This document shows, piece after piece, positions 25,383 through 34,264 of a stretch of 64,000 nt of DNA. Both the position numbers and the translations under genes were made by a program. Numbering within the stretch: the first letter of the stretch is position 1; each line of letters starts with the position of its first letter. The stretch covers positions 186,001 through 250,000 of the forward strand of contig CAYOSF010000005.1 in the NCBI GenBank assembly GCA_964406605.1. The letters run 5' to 3'. The notes under the pieces were generated by a model. That model was not told where the DNA came from. It worked only from the letters and a program-made list of their open reading frames with translations, and made no database searches. The DNA is from CAYOSF01 sp964406605 (GTDB taxonomy: Bacteria > Chloroflexota > Dehalococcoidia > DSTF01 > RBG-16-68-14).

Positions 25383-26846
25383 ATGAAGCCTCCCTCCTTT
25401 GAGGTGCTGGATCAGGCCGAGGTCCAGCGGATAGACGCGGCCTCCATCGAGGTTCTGGAGACCACCGGCCTGCGCGTCGACCTCAAGCGGGCCAGGGAGG
25501 CGTTTCGTAGCGCCGGGGCGCACGTAGAGGAATCGGCTCGGTCCGTGCGCATCCCGGAGGAGCTGGTGCGGTCGGCCGTGGCCGAGGCGCCCAGCGCCTT
25601 CACGGTGTACGGCGCGGACCCGGACTTGCGTCTGGAGATCGGTAGCGACAAGGTGCACTTCGCCGGGCTTGGCGTGCTGACGCACACTCTGGACAGGGAG
25701 ACCGGCGAGCTGCGCCCCGCGACCATGGAGGACCAGCGAAACCACCTTCGGTTGGTGGATGCCCTTCCCAATATCTCGGCGACGCCCATCGGCCTTTGGC
25801 CGGCGGACATACCGGCGACCACCATCCATGTCGAGGCCATCCTGGCGTGGGCGCAGAACTGTCGAAAACCCTTCGGCATGGGAGCCTACGGGGCGATGGC
25901 CAGCGAAGACATGATGAAGATGATGGCCGTGGCCGTCGGCGGGAAGGACGATCTGACGAGGCGGCCTCGGTTCTTCGGCACCTGCTCGGCGGTGAGCCCT
26001 CTCCAGATGGCCCGGATGCAGCTCGAGGGGATGTTCCTCTTCGCTGAGTACCGGCAGCCGATGGTGATGGGGCCCGAGGCGATGGCCGGCGCCACCGCGC
26101 CTGCGACTCTGGCCGGGCTGCTGGTTCAGCACAACGCGGAGGTCCTTGCTCACATCACGCTGGCCCAATCGATCGCTCCCGGGACGCCGGTCGCATACGG
26201 CTGCGCCTCCACCATCGCCGACATGGCTACCGGCAACATCGCCACGGGCGCGGTCGAGAGCGGGCTCCTCACGGCAGCGGCCGCCCAACTGGCCCGGCAC
26301 TACGGTCTGCCCTGCCGGGCGCTCGCCGGGTCCACAGACGCCAGGGTGCTGGACCTCCAGTGCATGCTCGAACGCGTCAGCACATTGATGCCCGCGGCCC
26401 TCGCCGGCGTCCATTTCCTGGTCTGTGCCGGCACCTTCGACGGGATCACGGCGTTCAGCGAGCCGCTGCTGGTTCTGGATGATGAGCTCTGCGGGGTCAT
26501 CTCGCGCCTGGTCCGAGGCATCGAGGTGAGTGACGAGACGATGGCCCTGGACCTGATCAAGGAGGTGGGCTGGCAGGGCCATTACCTCGATCAGTTGCAT
26601 ACGGCCCGCCACTACCGGCGGGAGCACTATCTTCCCAGTCTGTTGCGGCGGGACGCCAGGGAGACGTGGGAGAGCAAGGGAGCCAAGACGGCGTTCCAGC
26701 TCGCGACCGAAAAGGCACGCGATCTCTTGGCCGCCCATGAGCGGCCGCCGCTGGATCCGGCTATTGAAAAAGAACTGAAGGAGTACGCGGACGTGGTCCG
26801 GGGCCGCACTATGAATGATTACCTGGCGGCGGAATGGGACGAGTAG
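25383..26846 (+). CDS. Trimethylamine methyltransferase (MttB) superfamily protein, non-pyrrolysine
   Basis: 487 residues. MttB-type enzymes demethylate tertiary or quaternary amines and pass the methyl to a corrinoid protein. The whole length matches the family: VLETTGLRVDLKRAREAFRSAGAHV at the start, GSDKVHFAGLGVL, then the glycine/alanine-rich barrel. The frame is uninterrupted, so it belongs to the non-pyrrolysine branch, whose characterised members use glycine betaine and similar quaternary amines. No corrinoid protein or methyl-acceptor gene is adjacent, which is unusual. A 7-bp hairpin (25348-25367) lies just upstream of the start. Its stop overlaps the next gene by 13 bp. Confidence 0.85.
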   Translation: MKPPSFEVLDQAEVQRIDAASIEVLETTGLRVDLKRAREAFRSAGAHVEESARSVRIPEELVRSAVAEAPSAFTVYGADPDLRLEIGSDKVHFAGLGVLTHTLDRETGELRPATMEDQRNHLRLVDALPNISATPIGLWPADIPATTIHVEAILAWAQNCRKPFGMGAYGAMASEDMMKMMAVAVGGKDDLTRRPRFFGTCSAVSPLQMARMQLEGMFLFAEYRQPMVMGPEAMAGATAPATLAGLLVQHNAEVLAHITLAQSIAPGTPVAYGCASTIADMATGNIATGAVESGLLTAAAAQLARHYGLPCRALAGSTDARVLDLQCMLERVSTLMPAALAGVHFLVCAGTFDGITAFSEPLLVLDDELCGVISRLVRGIEVSDETMALDLIKEVGWQGHYLDQLHTARHYRREHYLPSLLRRDARETWESKGAKTAFQLATEKARDLLAAHERPPLDPAIEKELKEYADVVRGRTMNDYLAAEWDE

Positions 26847-28786
26847 CTTTGGGAACCTCACGGAACAAACGGCCGGCGATCCTGGCTGACGACGAGAGCG
26901 TGGCTCTGATGGCGGCCTCGCTGGGTGCGGCGCTGGCCGCGCCCGTGCTGCTCGCCCACGGCTCTGACAGCCTGCCGCGAGCAACCGAACTCTATCTGGA
27001 GGACTGGAAGCCCCGCGAGCTGCTGGACCTGCGTGGCCTCGGCACCAGGCGCGCCGGTGACATCCTGTTGAGTCGATGGCCGGGTAGGGTCCACAGCGTC
27101 GTCATCGCGGACCTACCCGCACGCCGCATTGACCGTGCACGCCGGCCCGCACGGAGCCAACGAGATTACAGCCTCGCGGTTCACATGGCGGGTGCACTGG
27201 CCGGCTTTCTGGAAGCTCCGCTGCTTTCCGCCGGGTCAGGCTCGGCTGCAATGGAGATGGTGCGGGACGTGCGCCCCGATCGGGTGCTGCTGGTGGGCGC
27301 GGCAGCCCGCCTGCACACGGCGCTCGCCGAAGCGGGTGTCGAGACCCGCGTGGTTGCCACGGAAGACGATCTCCTTGGCTGGATTCCGGCGGGATCCGGC
27401 TCGTATGCGGTTCTGACGCATGAAGAGGAGGGGGTCTTGCCCGGCATCGCGGCGGCGTACCGGAGGGCGCCCGTCCTCCATCTGCCGAGGCCGCTCGTCG
27501 AGCTGAGCGAACGGTGGGCCCGCGTGGCGGACCTGATCCACATCGAGGCCCTGGACCCGTCGCTGACGGTGGAGGCCATCCGCGTCGAGGCCGAGGACGC
27601 TCTGCGGGAGAGCGTGGGACTGGCCGAGGCGCTGCCCGCCGCAGCGCGCACGGAGGCGCAAGCGGGCGTCCAACGTCTCGAAGGCTTGTGGTCGCTGATC
27701 CCTGACTTGCCGGACGACGGAGAACAGGCGCTTCGCTGGGCCGAGTATCTCTTTATCGACGGCCCGCTCTCGTATCTGCCACCGCTCTGGAACGGGCTCC
27801 TGGACCGGTGGTTGGGGCAGCTCGGCCTCGACGTCCAGACGCTGGCGGTGGTCGCCTCCACGGGGCTGACCCGGCGAGAGGGATCGGAACGTGAGAGCGG
27901 GGGCTTCGGTCTGGCGCGAGGTACCGTGCCCCTCACCTTCGACGTGGCCGCCGCACACCGTCGCGCCGTGGGGCGGATCGATGGGCTGTCGCTCGCTGAT
28001 GGCGCCGCCCTGCTGGCTCGCGCGGTGTGTCCGGTAGAACGCAAGGCTCCGAGCCGCGCGGTCCTTTGGTCGACAACGGTCGAGGCGGTGCCGGACGTGC
28101 TGGAGCAGCGCGCGCTCCTCGCCCGCGCCTTCGACCGGCTGGAGGAAGCCTGGTTCGCCGGTTCGGCCACGCGGGGAGAGTGGCCTCCGGAGCGAGTCTT
28201 CGGGCCTGGCGCCGGCCGGGTCCAGCCAGGGACGTGGAGCGGACTCAAACGCCTGCTGCGTCGCGGCGTTGATCTCGTGGCGTGGACGGGACACGGCGGC
28301 GCGGTCGCCGACGTGGCCGGTAGACAGGTCCCGGGAGTGGCGAAGCTGACGTTTCCGATGCCCCGGCGTACCTATCCTACCGTGACCTACAGCGACCCGC
28401 CGGGGCTGCAGCCGTACGAGGAGACCAGGTGGGCTACCGGGGCTGCCGCTGCGGTGAACCGGGTCGTCACAAGCGCTCAGGTCGAGGAGGAGGTCGAGAG
28501 GCTACGGTCGGCGGTCATGTATTTGGGCGGGTGCGTGGTGGGCTCGAGCGAGATGCCCCTGGTGTTCGGCCGCCTGGGGGCTGCCGCCGTGCTCAGCTAC
28601 CTAACGGAGAGCGGTGACGAGTCGGCGCGCTTCTTCACGGAAATCCTGCGAGGCGCCGTGGCGGGTGTGCCCCTCGGCGAGGCCATGCGGAGGGCCTGGG
28701 CCCTCGGGATCGATCATCCTGTGACCGGCTTCAACGCCCACCAGATGTGGCTGCTGGGCGATCCTCTCGTGCGGCTTGCTCCCTGA
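26834..28786 (+). CDS. Large protein with C25/gingipain-like C-terminus and cell-wall-binding-repeat-like N-terminus
   Basis: 650 residues, start ATG inside the last codons of the MttB gene (13-bp overlap), so translationally coupled. The first 190 residues resemble cell-wall-binding repeat type 2 modules (PAILADDESVALMAASLG, APVLLAHGSDSLPRATE, PDRVLLVGAAARLHTAL). The C-terminal third resembles clan CD cysteine peptidases: VDLVAWTGHGG (His487), YLGGCVVGSSE (Cys567), LGEAMRRAW and the closing LLGDPLVRL that is usual in C25 proteins. The His-Cys distance of 80 residues is longer than in gingipains. There is no visible signal peptide. The domain calls are by eye and tentative; a non-peptidase role remains possible. 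Confidence 0.5.
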   Translation: MGRVALGTSRNKRPAILADDESVALMAASLGAALAAPVLLAHGSDSLPRATELYLEDWKPRELLDLRGLGTRRAGDILLSRWPGRVHSVVIADLPARRIDRARRPARSQRDYSLAVHMAGALAGFLEAPLLSAGSGSAAMEMVRDVRPDRVLLVGAAARLHTALAEAGVETRVVATEDDLLGWIPAGSGSYAVLTHEEEGVLPGIAAAYRRAPVLHLPRPLVELSERWARVADLIHIEALDPSLTVEAIRVEAEDALRESVGLAEALPAAARTEAQAGVQRLEGLWSLIPDLPDDGEQALRWAEYLFIDGPLSYLPPLWNGLLDRWLGQLGLDVQTLAVVASTGLTRREGSERESGGFGLARGTVPLTFDVAAAHRRAVGRIDGLSLADGAALLARAVCPVERKAPSRAVLWSTTVEAVPDVLEQRALLARAFDRLEEAWFAGSATRGEWPPERVFGPGAGRVQPGTWSGLKRLLRRGVDLVAWTGHGGAVADVAGRQVPGVAKLTFPMPRRTYPTVTYSDPPGLQPYEETRWATGAAAAVNRVVTSAQVEEEVERLRSAVMYLGGCVVGSSEMPLVFGRLGAAAVLSYLTESGDESARFFTEILRGAVAGVPLGEAMRRAWALGIDHPVTGFNAHQMWLLGDPLVRLAP

Positions 28787-28869
28787 GCCCGGCGCCTGGG
28801 CTGGCCAGGGCAGCGGAAGAGGCCATGAGGGCTGCCGGGGCGCCCCTGCCCCAGCAGCCCCTGCTGTTC

Positions 28870-31380
28870 CTACCGGCTCCCGGGTGAGCCGGGCGCACCC
28901 AAGCGGCGCATGCGCTCGCGGACGGCGTGACGCGCCTCGAGGAAGGGGCGCTCCAGGTAGGCGACGTGGTCCTCCTCGCCGTGGTGGTGGGTGACCGTCC
29001 CCGGCCTGTGCTGTCCTGAGGTCTCGCGGATGTAGGCCAGGTCGCCCTCGATCAAGGTGAGCATGTACTGGGCCGTCGCCTTGTCGAACATCCACCACTC
29101 GCCGCCGCACGCGACGTAGATGGGCGAGGTATGGGCGAAGATCCCTCTTCGCCAGACATCGAAGTGCGCCCTGCCGAAGTACTCGGGGCCGCCGCAGCGG
29201 GCGGCGAACCACGTGTGCCCCTGGACGTTCAGCTTCTCCTTCAGCTCCAGGCGGCGTGCTCCATCTCGTGACTCAGCCGCCGCGACGACCTGTCCACCCT
29301 GGACGATCTCCAGCCTGTTGATGGGGAGGATGCTCTCGGCCTGCGCCGTCACTTCCACCGTGCCTGGTCCCGAGAGTTGCACCGTATCCCCGATCTCGTG
29401 CCCGTCCACGCTGAAGTGGACGATGGGCCCGGCGCTCAGGAAGGTTCGGCCCCGGGCCACGTTCGTGCACCAGTTCTCGTAGCTGAACTCCTCGTCTTCC
29501 GGAATGCGGACGTAGGTGCGGTAGAGACCGACGGGGACGTCGCTGCTCATCTTGTCGGTGCCGCCGACGAGGGGCAGGCGGTAGCCGCAGTTCAGGTAGC
29601 GGTAGTACTCGGCGTGACTGTCCTCCTCCTGTCGTATCATCTCCACCGCGTCCAGCCGGCAGGTGGCGACCAGGGCGGCGGGCTCTCCGTTCGGGTTGGG
29701 GAAGTGCGGGCTGATGACGTAGCCGCCCTGGTCGTGACACCGGTCGGCCCATTCACTGAGCGTGACCTCCATGGTCCCGCCGATCTCGGCCTCGGACAGT
29801 CCATCGCTGCACCAGGGCATCACGGGCTCCTTCAGGCCCCACAGGATCATGTGCCCCATGAAGTGCTGCCGGTTCTCCTGGGAGGCGTACACGATGTTCC
29901 TGCCGGACCGGGAGACGCTCGGAGCGCCCGTGAAGTCTTCCGTGTTGGTGAACAGGCTGCCCCACTGGGACTGCAGGAGATTGACGACGTTCAGGTCTTC
30001 GCCCTGGGACTCGAAGTGCGCCCCCTGGGTGGAAAGGAAGTGGACGTGGGAGTCTCCGCTGTACCAGCCCTGGGCGTTCATATCCGTCCACCGCCGGATC
30101 CGTAGGGTCAGCTCGCGCTGGCCGGGCTCGATCCTTACCTTTGCCCGCACGGGCTCGTACTCGAACCCGCGTGCCACATCGACGATGACCTCGCCTCGGG
30201 GCAGCCAGCCCTGGCAGGTGCCGTCAATGTAGGCGTAGGTGATCTGTCCGAGGCGAACGTCTCCGCCTACGTCGATGTGCCAGGTGCCGAGGTTGGAGTT
30301 GACGTGGTTGTGGTGGCCGTGCGGCTGAAAGGGCACGCCTTCCGGTGAGCGGAAGTGGACCCGGCACGGGACGGGCCGGCCCGTCTCTTCGTCCAGCACG
30401 TTGACGCGCACCCAGTTCTTGCCTGGATCGATGAGCTCAACACGCGTTCGATCGGTCCGGGCGGAACCTTGCTCCTCCACCGTTCCCCAGTTGACCGCGC
30501 CGATCACGTCGCCGTCCTGTCTTACGGTCAGCGTCGCGGAGGGCACGGCGGAGATCTCCACGTAGGCGGGGCCGGACGCGGCGCTCTGCTCCTGTCCCCA
30601 GCCTCTGTGTGTGGCGTCTATGAAGGCTTCGGCGGAGACATCGGGCAGCGGGTGGACAAACGTGGCGTCGCCGCGGTCGACATCCAGGTCAAGGCTGAAA
30701 GGTTTCGTTGCGTCCGCTGGTTGGGTGAGCGTGATCCGCGCCAGCCTCCGCCCTTCTCTGGCGAAGGGATGCTCGTCCAGGTTCCCCAGCGTCAGGGCGG
30801 CCAGGATGAACCGCGGGCCGGAGGGGACAACCTCCAACGACTCGATCACCTGCCCGGGCTCCGGATTCTCCCAAGCCCAGAGGGAGTACCACCGAAAGAG
30901 CGGAGGCGCGGCCTCCGTCTGACGATAGCCGGCGTTCTCCCACCGGCCCTCGTACCTCGGCATCAGTCTGGACTTCAGGTCGCTCACAGCGCGGAACGGC
31001 GACACGCCCCAGGGAGTCGGCACGACGCCGATCTCGAACCGCTCGCGTATCGGCACACGCACCTCCTTGCCGCCGGACAGGCGGAACGCGTACTCGGCCA
31101 CCTGGGCCCCTGGGGAACGGCCCCCGCCGTCTTCCGCACCCGGCAGGCGGTGGGCGACGATCACGCGACGGGCGCGGCGGCTGATGGGAATCGTGACGCC
31201 CGCGTCGGAGCCATCCAAGGCCAGCAGGCAATTGCCGCCGCTTTCGCCTTCTTTCGCTCCGATCAGAAAGGGGATGCCGCGAAACGTCTGCTGCCCGATG
31301 GCTCGTTCGCCGCCCTCTCCCAGTAGGGCCACTCCGGCATTGCACCACTGGGAGATGTCCCGAGGCTGATAATCATCCAT
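28870..31380 (-). CDS. CehA/McbA-type metallohydrolase
   Basis: 836 residues. The C-terminal half is a PHP-like metallohydrolase related to carbaryl hydrolase: the metal motif GWYSGDSHVHFLST near residue 425, then GGYVISPHFPNPNGEP, VEMIRQEEDSHAEYYRYLNCG and PLVGGTDKMSSD. The first 400 residues are beta-rich and hold several sandwich-like segments (VRVNVLDEETGRPVPCRVHF). No signal peptide is seen. Characterised relatives cleave ester or carbamate bonds; the natural substrate is unknown. The ATG at 31380 has GAGAGGAG upstream; the longer frame adds 46 Arg/Gly-rich residues. It faces the radical-enzyme cluster and is a separate transcript. Confidence 0.82.
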   Translation of the reverse strand: MDDYQPRDISQWCNAGVALLGEGGERAIGQQTFRGIPFLIGAKEGESGGNCLLALDGSDAGVTIPISRRARRVIVAHRLPGAEDGGGRSPGAQVAEYAFRLSGGKEVRVPIRERFEIGVVPTPWGVSPFRAVSDLKSRLMPRYEGRWENAGYRQTEAAPPLFRWYSLWAWENPEPGQVIESLEVVPSGPRFILAALTLGNLDEHPFAREGRRLARITLTQPADATKPFSLDLDVDRGDATFVHPLPDVSAEAFIDATHRGWGQEQSAASGPAYVEISAVPSATLTVRQDGDVIGAVNWGTVEEQGSARTDRTRVELIDPGKNWVRVNVLDEETGRPVPCRVHFRSPEGVPFQPHGHHNHVNSNLGTWHIDVGGDVRLGQITYAYIDGTCQGWLPRGEVIVDVARGFEYEPVRAKVRIEPGQRELTLRIRRWTDMNAQGWYSGDSHVHFLSTQGAHFESQGEDLNVVNLLQSQWGSLFTNTEDFTGAPSVSRSGRNIVYASQENRQHFMGHMILWGLKEPVMPWCSDGLSEAEIGGTMEVTLSEWADRCHDQGGYVISPHFPNPNGEPAALVATCRLDAVEMIRQEEDSHAEYYRYLNCGYRLPLVGGTDKMSSDVPVGLYRTYVRIPEDEEFSYENWCTNVARGRTFLSAGPIVHFSVDGHEIGDTVQLSGPGTVEVTAQAESILPINRLEIVQGGQVVAAAESRDGARRLELKEKLNVQGHTWFAARCGGPEYFGRAHFDVWRRGIFAHTSPIYVACGGEWWMFDKATAQYMLTLIEGDLAYIRETSGQHRPGTVTHHHGEEDHVAYLERPFLEARHAVRERMRRLGAPGSPGSR

Positions 31381-31715
31381 GTTTGCTCCTCTCGATTTGG
31401 GGGAATCACGGTAGAGCCGGCCCGCGGCTTCTGAGAGCCGCCCGGCCTTGCAGGGAATCCTACACCTGCCACCCGCGCGGTCGCAACGCCGGGGCGCGCC
31501 TGGCGGGAGACGTGGCACGATAGCGAACGGCGCGTCCGCCGGGATCTGAACTCCCCAGTTGGGATGAGAGGGTCTTTTTTCAGCTTTCTAGGGGACAAAT
31601 GGCGCTTGCTCCGCCCTGGAGTCGCGGCGCATCCTTAGATCAGACCCTACGGTTTGGAGGGCCCACGAGGCCGTTCGCCTCATTGCCTGCCGGGGAGCGG
31701 AAGGGAGAAGGTTCC
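31381..31715. other. Divergent intergenic region, 335 bp
   Basis: Contains a candidate minus-strand promoter (31457-31486) for the metallohydrolase. A six-T run at 31574-31579 has no convincing stem before it. No gene is supported. Confidence 0.45.
31457..31486 (-). promoter_or_regulatory. Candidate promoter of the CehA-like gene
   Basis: On the minus strand: TTGCGA (31481-31486), 18-bp spacer, TAGGAT (31457-31462). Transcription would begin near 31450, giving a leader of about 70 bases. Confidence 0.4.
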
Positions 31716-32945
31716 ATGGCACTCAGACGACCGCTGAGCAGACGCGCCTTTCTCCGCGCCTGTGCGCTCGGCGCGGGCTCGCTGGCGGTGCTTGGCGCGG
31801 GCCGACACCCAGGCCAGGCCGGGCGGGATGTGATGTCCACCGCAACCACGCCGACCGTCCCTGTCATGACCCCGTCGCCGCCGGGAGTCTCATCGAAAGT
31901 CGCCCTCATTCGCACGACCGACCGCAGTAGCGGCGTTGGGCGCGCTATCGACTTGGTCTCGCCGGAGGGGCTGCAGGGCAGTCGGGTGTACCTCAAGCCC
32001 AACTTCAATGGGCCGTACCCGAACCCCTGCGTCACTCACGCGGACACGCTCAGAGCGGTCGCCCAGGGCGTCCTGAACCGGGGAGCTGCTCACGTGACCC
32101 TTGCGGAACGGTCGGGCTGGGGGACCGACACGCGCACGATCGCCGAAGGAGCCGGCGCGACGCTGGTGGCGCAAGATCTGGGTCTCGACCTGCTGTTCCT
32201 GAACGAGATGGAGGAGGATGGTTGGACCACGTTCAACCCACCCGAGAGCCATTGGCAGAACGGGATATCGGTGGCGCGTCTGCTGCTGGAGTCGGACGCC
32301 GTGGTGCAGACGTGCAACTTGAAGACGCACTCGACAGGCGGCGGCTTCACACTCTCCCTGAAGAATGGCGTGGGCCTTCTGCCCGTGCAGCTACCCGGCG
32401 GCGGTCACAACTACATGGCTGAGCTCCATGGTTCGCCCTACATGCGGTCGATGATCGCCGAGATCAACACGGTCTACGCGCCCGCTCTGGTGGTAGTCGA
32501 CGGCGTCCGAGCATTCGTGGACGGCGGACCGAACGAAGGGACTGAGGTCGAGGCGGGAGTGATCCTGGCGGGGACGGACCGCGTAGCGCTCGACGCCGTG
32601 GGCGTGGCGATCCTGCGCTACCTGGGTACGACGCGGGACGTGAGCGAAGGGCCGATCTTCCAGCAGGAGCAGATCAGGCGCGCGGTCGAGCTTGGCCTGG
32701 GTGCCTCCTCCGCTTCGGAGATCGAGATCGCCACGGACGACGCAGAAGGCGAGGCGTATGCGGCGACCATCCGGGGGATTCTTGCCGACGTGTCTACACC
32801 AACGCCTACGCGAACGCCAACGGCCACGCCGACGGCCACCCCTACGCCTCTCGGCGACGTCAACCTGGATGGTACTGTGAACAGCGTGGATGCATCGCTG
32901 ATCCTGCAGTACGAAGCAGGGCTGATACCAAGCCTGCCGCCGTAG
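31716..32945 (+). CDS. Tat-exported DUF362 protein with a C-terminal dockerin-like repeat
   Basis: 409 residues. The N-terminus LSRRAFLRACALGAGSLAVLG is a twin-arginine signal, so the protein is exported folded, perhaps with a cofactor. The body is a DUF362 domain (VALIRTTDRSSGVGRAIDL, VYLKPNFNGPYP, CNLKTHSTGGGFTLSLKNGVGL), of unknown function and often linked to Fe-S proteins, although no ferredoxin Cys cluster is seen here. A Thr/Pro linker (TPTPTRTPTATPTATPTP) leads to one Ca-binding dockerin-like repeat, GDVNLDGTVNSVDASLILQY, at the very end. A second repeat, needed for a normal dockerin, is missing. The start at 31716 has GGAGAAGG upstream. Confidence 0.82.
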   Translation: MALRRPLSRRAFLRACALGAGSLAVLGAGRHPGQAGRDVMSTATTPTVPVMTPSPPGVSSKVALIRTTDRSSGVGRAIDLVSPEGLQGSRVYLKPNFNGPYPNPCVTHADTLRAVAQGVLNRGAAHVTLAERSGWGTDTRTIAEGAGATLVAQDLGLDLLFLNEMEEDGWTTFNPPESHWQNGISVARLLLESDAVVQTCNLKTHSTGGGFTLSLKNGVGLLPVQLPGGGHNYMAELHGSPYMRSMIAEINTVYAPALVVVDGVRAFVDGGPNEGTEVEAGVILAGTDRVALDAVGVAILRYLGTTRDVSEGPIFQQEQIRRAVELGLGASSASEIEIATDDAEGEAYAATIRGILADVSTPTPTRTPTATPTATPTPLGDVNLDGTVNSVDASLILQYEAGLIPSLPP

Positions 32946-33004
32946 GCAAGAAGCGCTATCGAAGCCGCAACCGCTGCTCCCGCTGGTGGCAGTCCAAGGC
33001 GATA

Positions 33005-33033
33005 TTGACACCGGCCTGTCTCCTGTCTACGGT
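33005..33033 (+). promoter_or_regulatory. Candidate promoter of the PD40 propeller gene
   Basis: Perfect TTGACA at 33005-33010, 17-bp spacer, TACGGT at 33028-33033 (weak -10). The start codon follows 15 bases after the -10, so the leader would be very short. Confidence 0.45.
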
Positions 33034-33048
33034 TAGAGCGACATAAGG

Positions 33049-33960
33049 ATGCTACGCAATCCATTCCTAGCCCTCGCGGTCCTCGCGGCGATATCCGGCG
33101 CATGGGCCTGCGGTGGTGGTGAGCCTGCTGCTCCCATGCCTACCGCCACCATGACGCCGGCCACGGGCCGCATCGCGTTCGTGTCCGGTCGCGACGGCAA
33201 CTCCGAGATATACGCTGTGAACGCCGACGGGTCAGGCCTCGCGCGTATCACCGACAACCCTGCCGTGGAAGCCGACCCCGTTTGGTCCCCTGACGGATCG
33301 CGCATCGCCTTCGTTTCCGACCGTGACGGCAACTTTGAGATCTACGTGATGGACGTAGACGGCTCCAACCTCACGCGCCTGACTGACAATCCCGCCCGTG
33401 ACCTCGTTCCCACCTGGTCGCCCGATGGCTCCCAGATCGCCTTCGAGTCCGATCGGGAAGAAAACTTCGACGTCTACGTGATGAATGCCGATGGGTCCGG
33501 CGTCAACCGTCTTACGGACGATCCTGGTTACGATGGTAGCGCCGACTGGTCGCCCGACGGATCGCGCGTCGTGTTCGTCTCCGACCGCGACGACAATTAC
33601 GAGATCTACGTGATGGACGCCGACGGATCGGGCGTAACGCGTCTCACAGAAGTTGCCAGCCGTGACTTCGCCCCTGCCTGGTCACCGGATGGCTCAGAGA
33701 TCGCCTTCACCACCAGCCGCGACGGCAACTACGAGATCTACGTCATGAACGCCGATGGCTCAGGAGTCACGCGTCTCACCGAGGACCCCGCTATCGATTC
33801 CGACAGCGACTGGTCACCGGACGGCGTTCATATGGTCTTCGTTTCCGACCGCGACGGTGATCAAGAGATCTACATCATGGGCGCGGACGGATCCGGCCCA
33901 ACACGTCTCACGCATAACCCTGGTGCAGACAAGACGCCCGCCTGGTCGCCGGTACCTTAG
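33049..33960 (+). CDS. Lipoprotein with a six-repeat PD40 (TolB-like) beta-propeller
   Basis: 303 residues. A short signal peptide ends at AISGAWAC, a lipobox, followed by a Pro/Thr tether. The rest is six consecutive PD40 repeats of 42 residues with the consensus WSPDGSRIAFVSDRDGN then EIYVMNADGSGVTRLT. The chain ends with a lone WSP, which would close the propeller by completing the first blade. The repeats are very similar at the DNA level (126-bp period), which suggests recent expansion. Members act as extracellular scaffolds or binding proteins. It sits between a DUF362-dockerin gene and an RCC1 gene, all exported. Confidence 0.88.
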   Translation: MLRNPFLALAVLAAISGAWACGGGEPAAPMPTATMTPATGRIAFVSGRDGNSEIYAVNADGSGLARITDNPAVEADPVWSPDGSRIAFVSDRDGNFEIYVMDVDGSNLTRLTDNPARDLVPTWSPDGSQIAFESDREENFDVYVMNADGSGVNRLTDDPGYDGSADWSPDGSRVVFVSDRDDNYEIYVMDADGSGVTRLTEVASRDFAPAWSPDGSEIAFTTSRDGNYEIYVMNADGSGVTRLTEDPAIDSDSDWSPDGVHMVFVSDRDGDQEIYIMGADGSGPTRLTHNPGADKTPAWSPVP

Positions 33961-34264
33961 GCTTCTTCTTCGTCGCCGGTATCGTCTGTGCGCTCACCCG
34001 TGCGCCTAGCCGCGGGAGGGTCGACCTGATGTGCGATAGCGAGCGTACCGCGGCATGGCTGTCTGCGGATCGACGCGCCCATCGGCCGCCCGACACATCT
34101 CGGCATGGGCGGCTGCGGCGCGAGGCTTCTCCACACGAAGTGCGCAAGACGGAGCACCGCGGCGCCGGTCGAGGCATAGCCACCGACAAGGGTGTTGCGC
34201 CCTTGCGGCGGTCGGCCCTACTCTAGGAGGGTGGCTGGGGTGCGGCAACCAGGAGGTGAACGCC
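33961..34264. other. Intergenic region, 304 bp
   Basis: GC-rich and without a supported gene. A small hairpin (CAAGGG paired with CCCTTG, about 34187-34205) lies ahead of AGGAGG at 34251-34256, the ribosome site of the following RCC1 gene. Confidence 0.4.

Noticed and set aside
33170..33955. Repetitive DNA as a possible CRISPR array
   Set aside because: The repeats are 126 bp, in frame, without spacers, and encode PD40 blades.
33961..34264. Possible c-di-GMP or other riboswitch before RCC1-A
   Set aside because: I could not find the conserved core of any riboswitch class; only a small hairpin is present.
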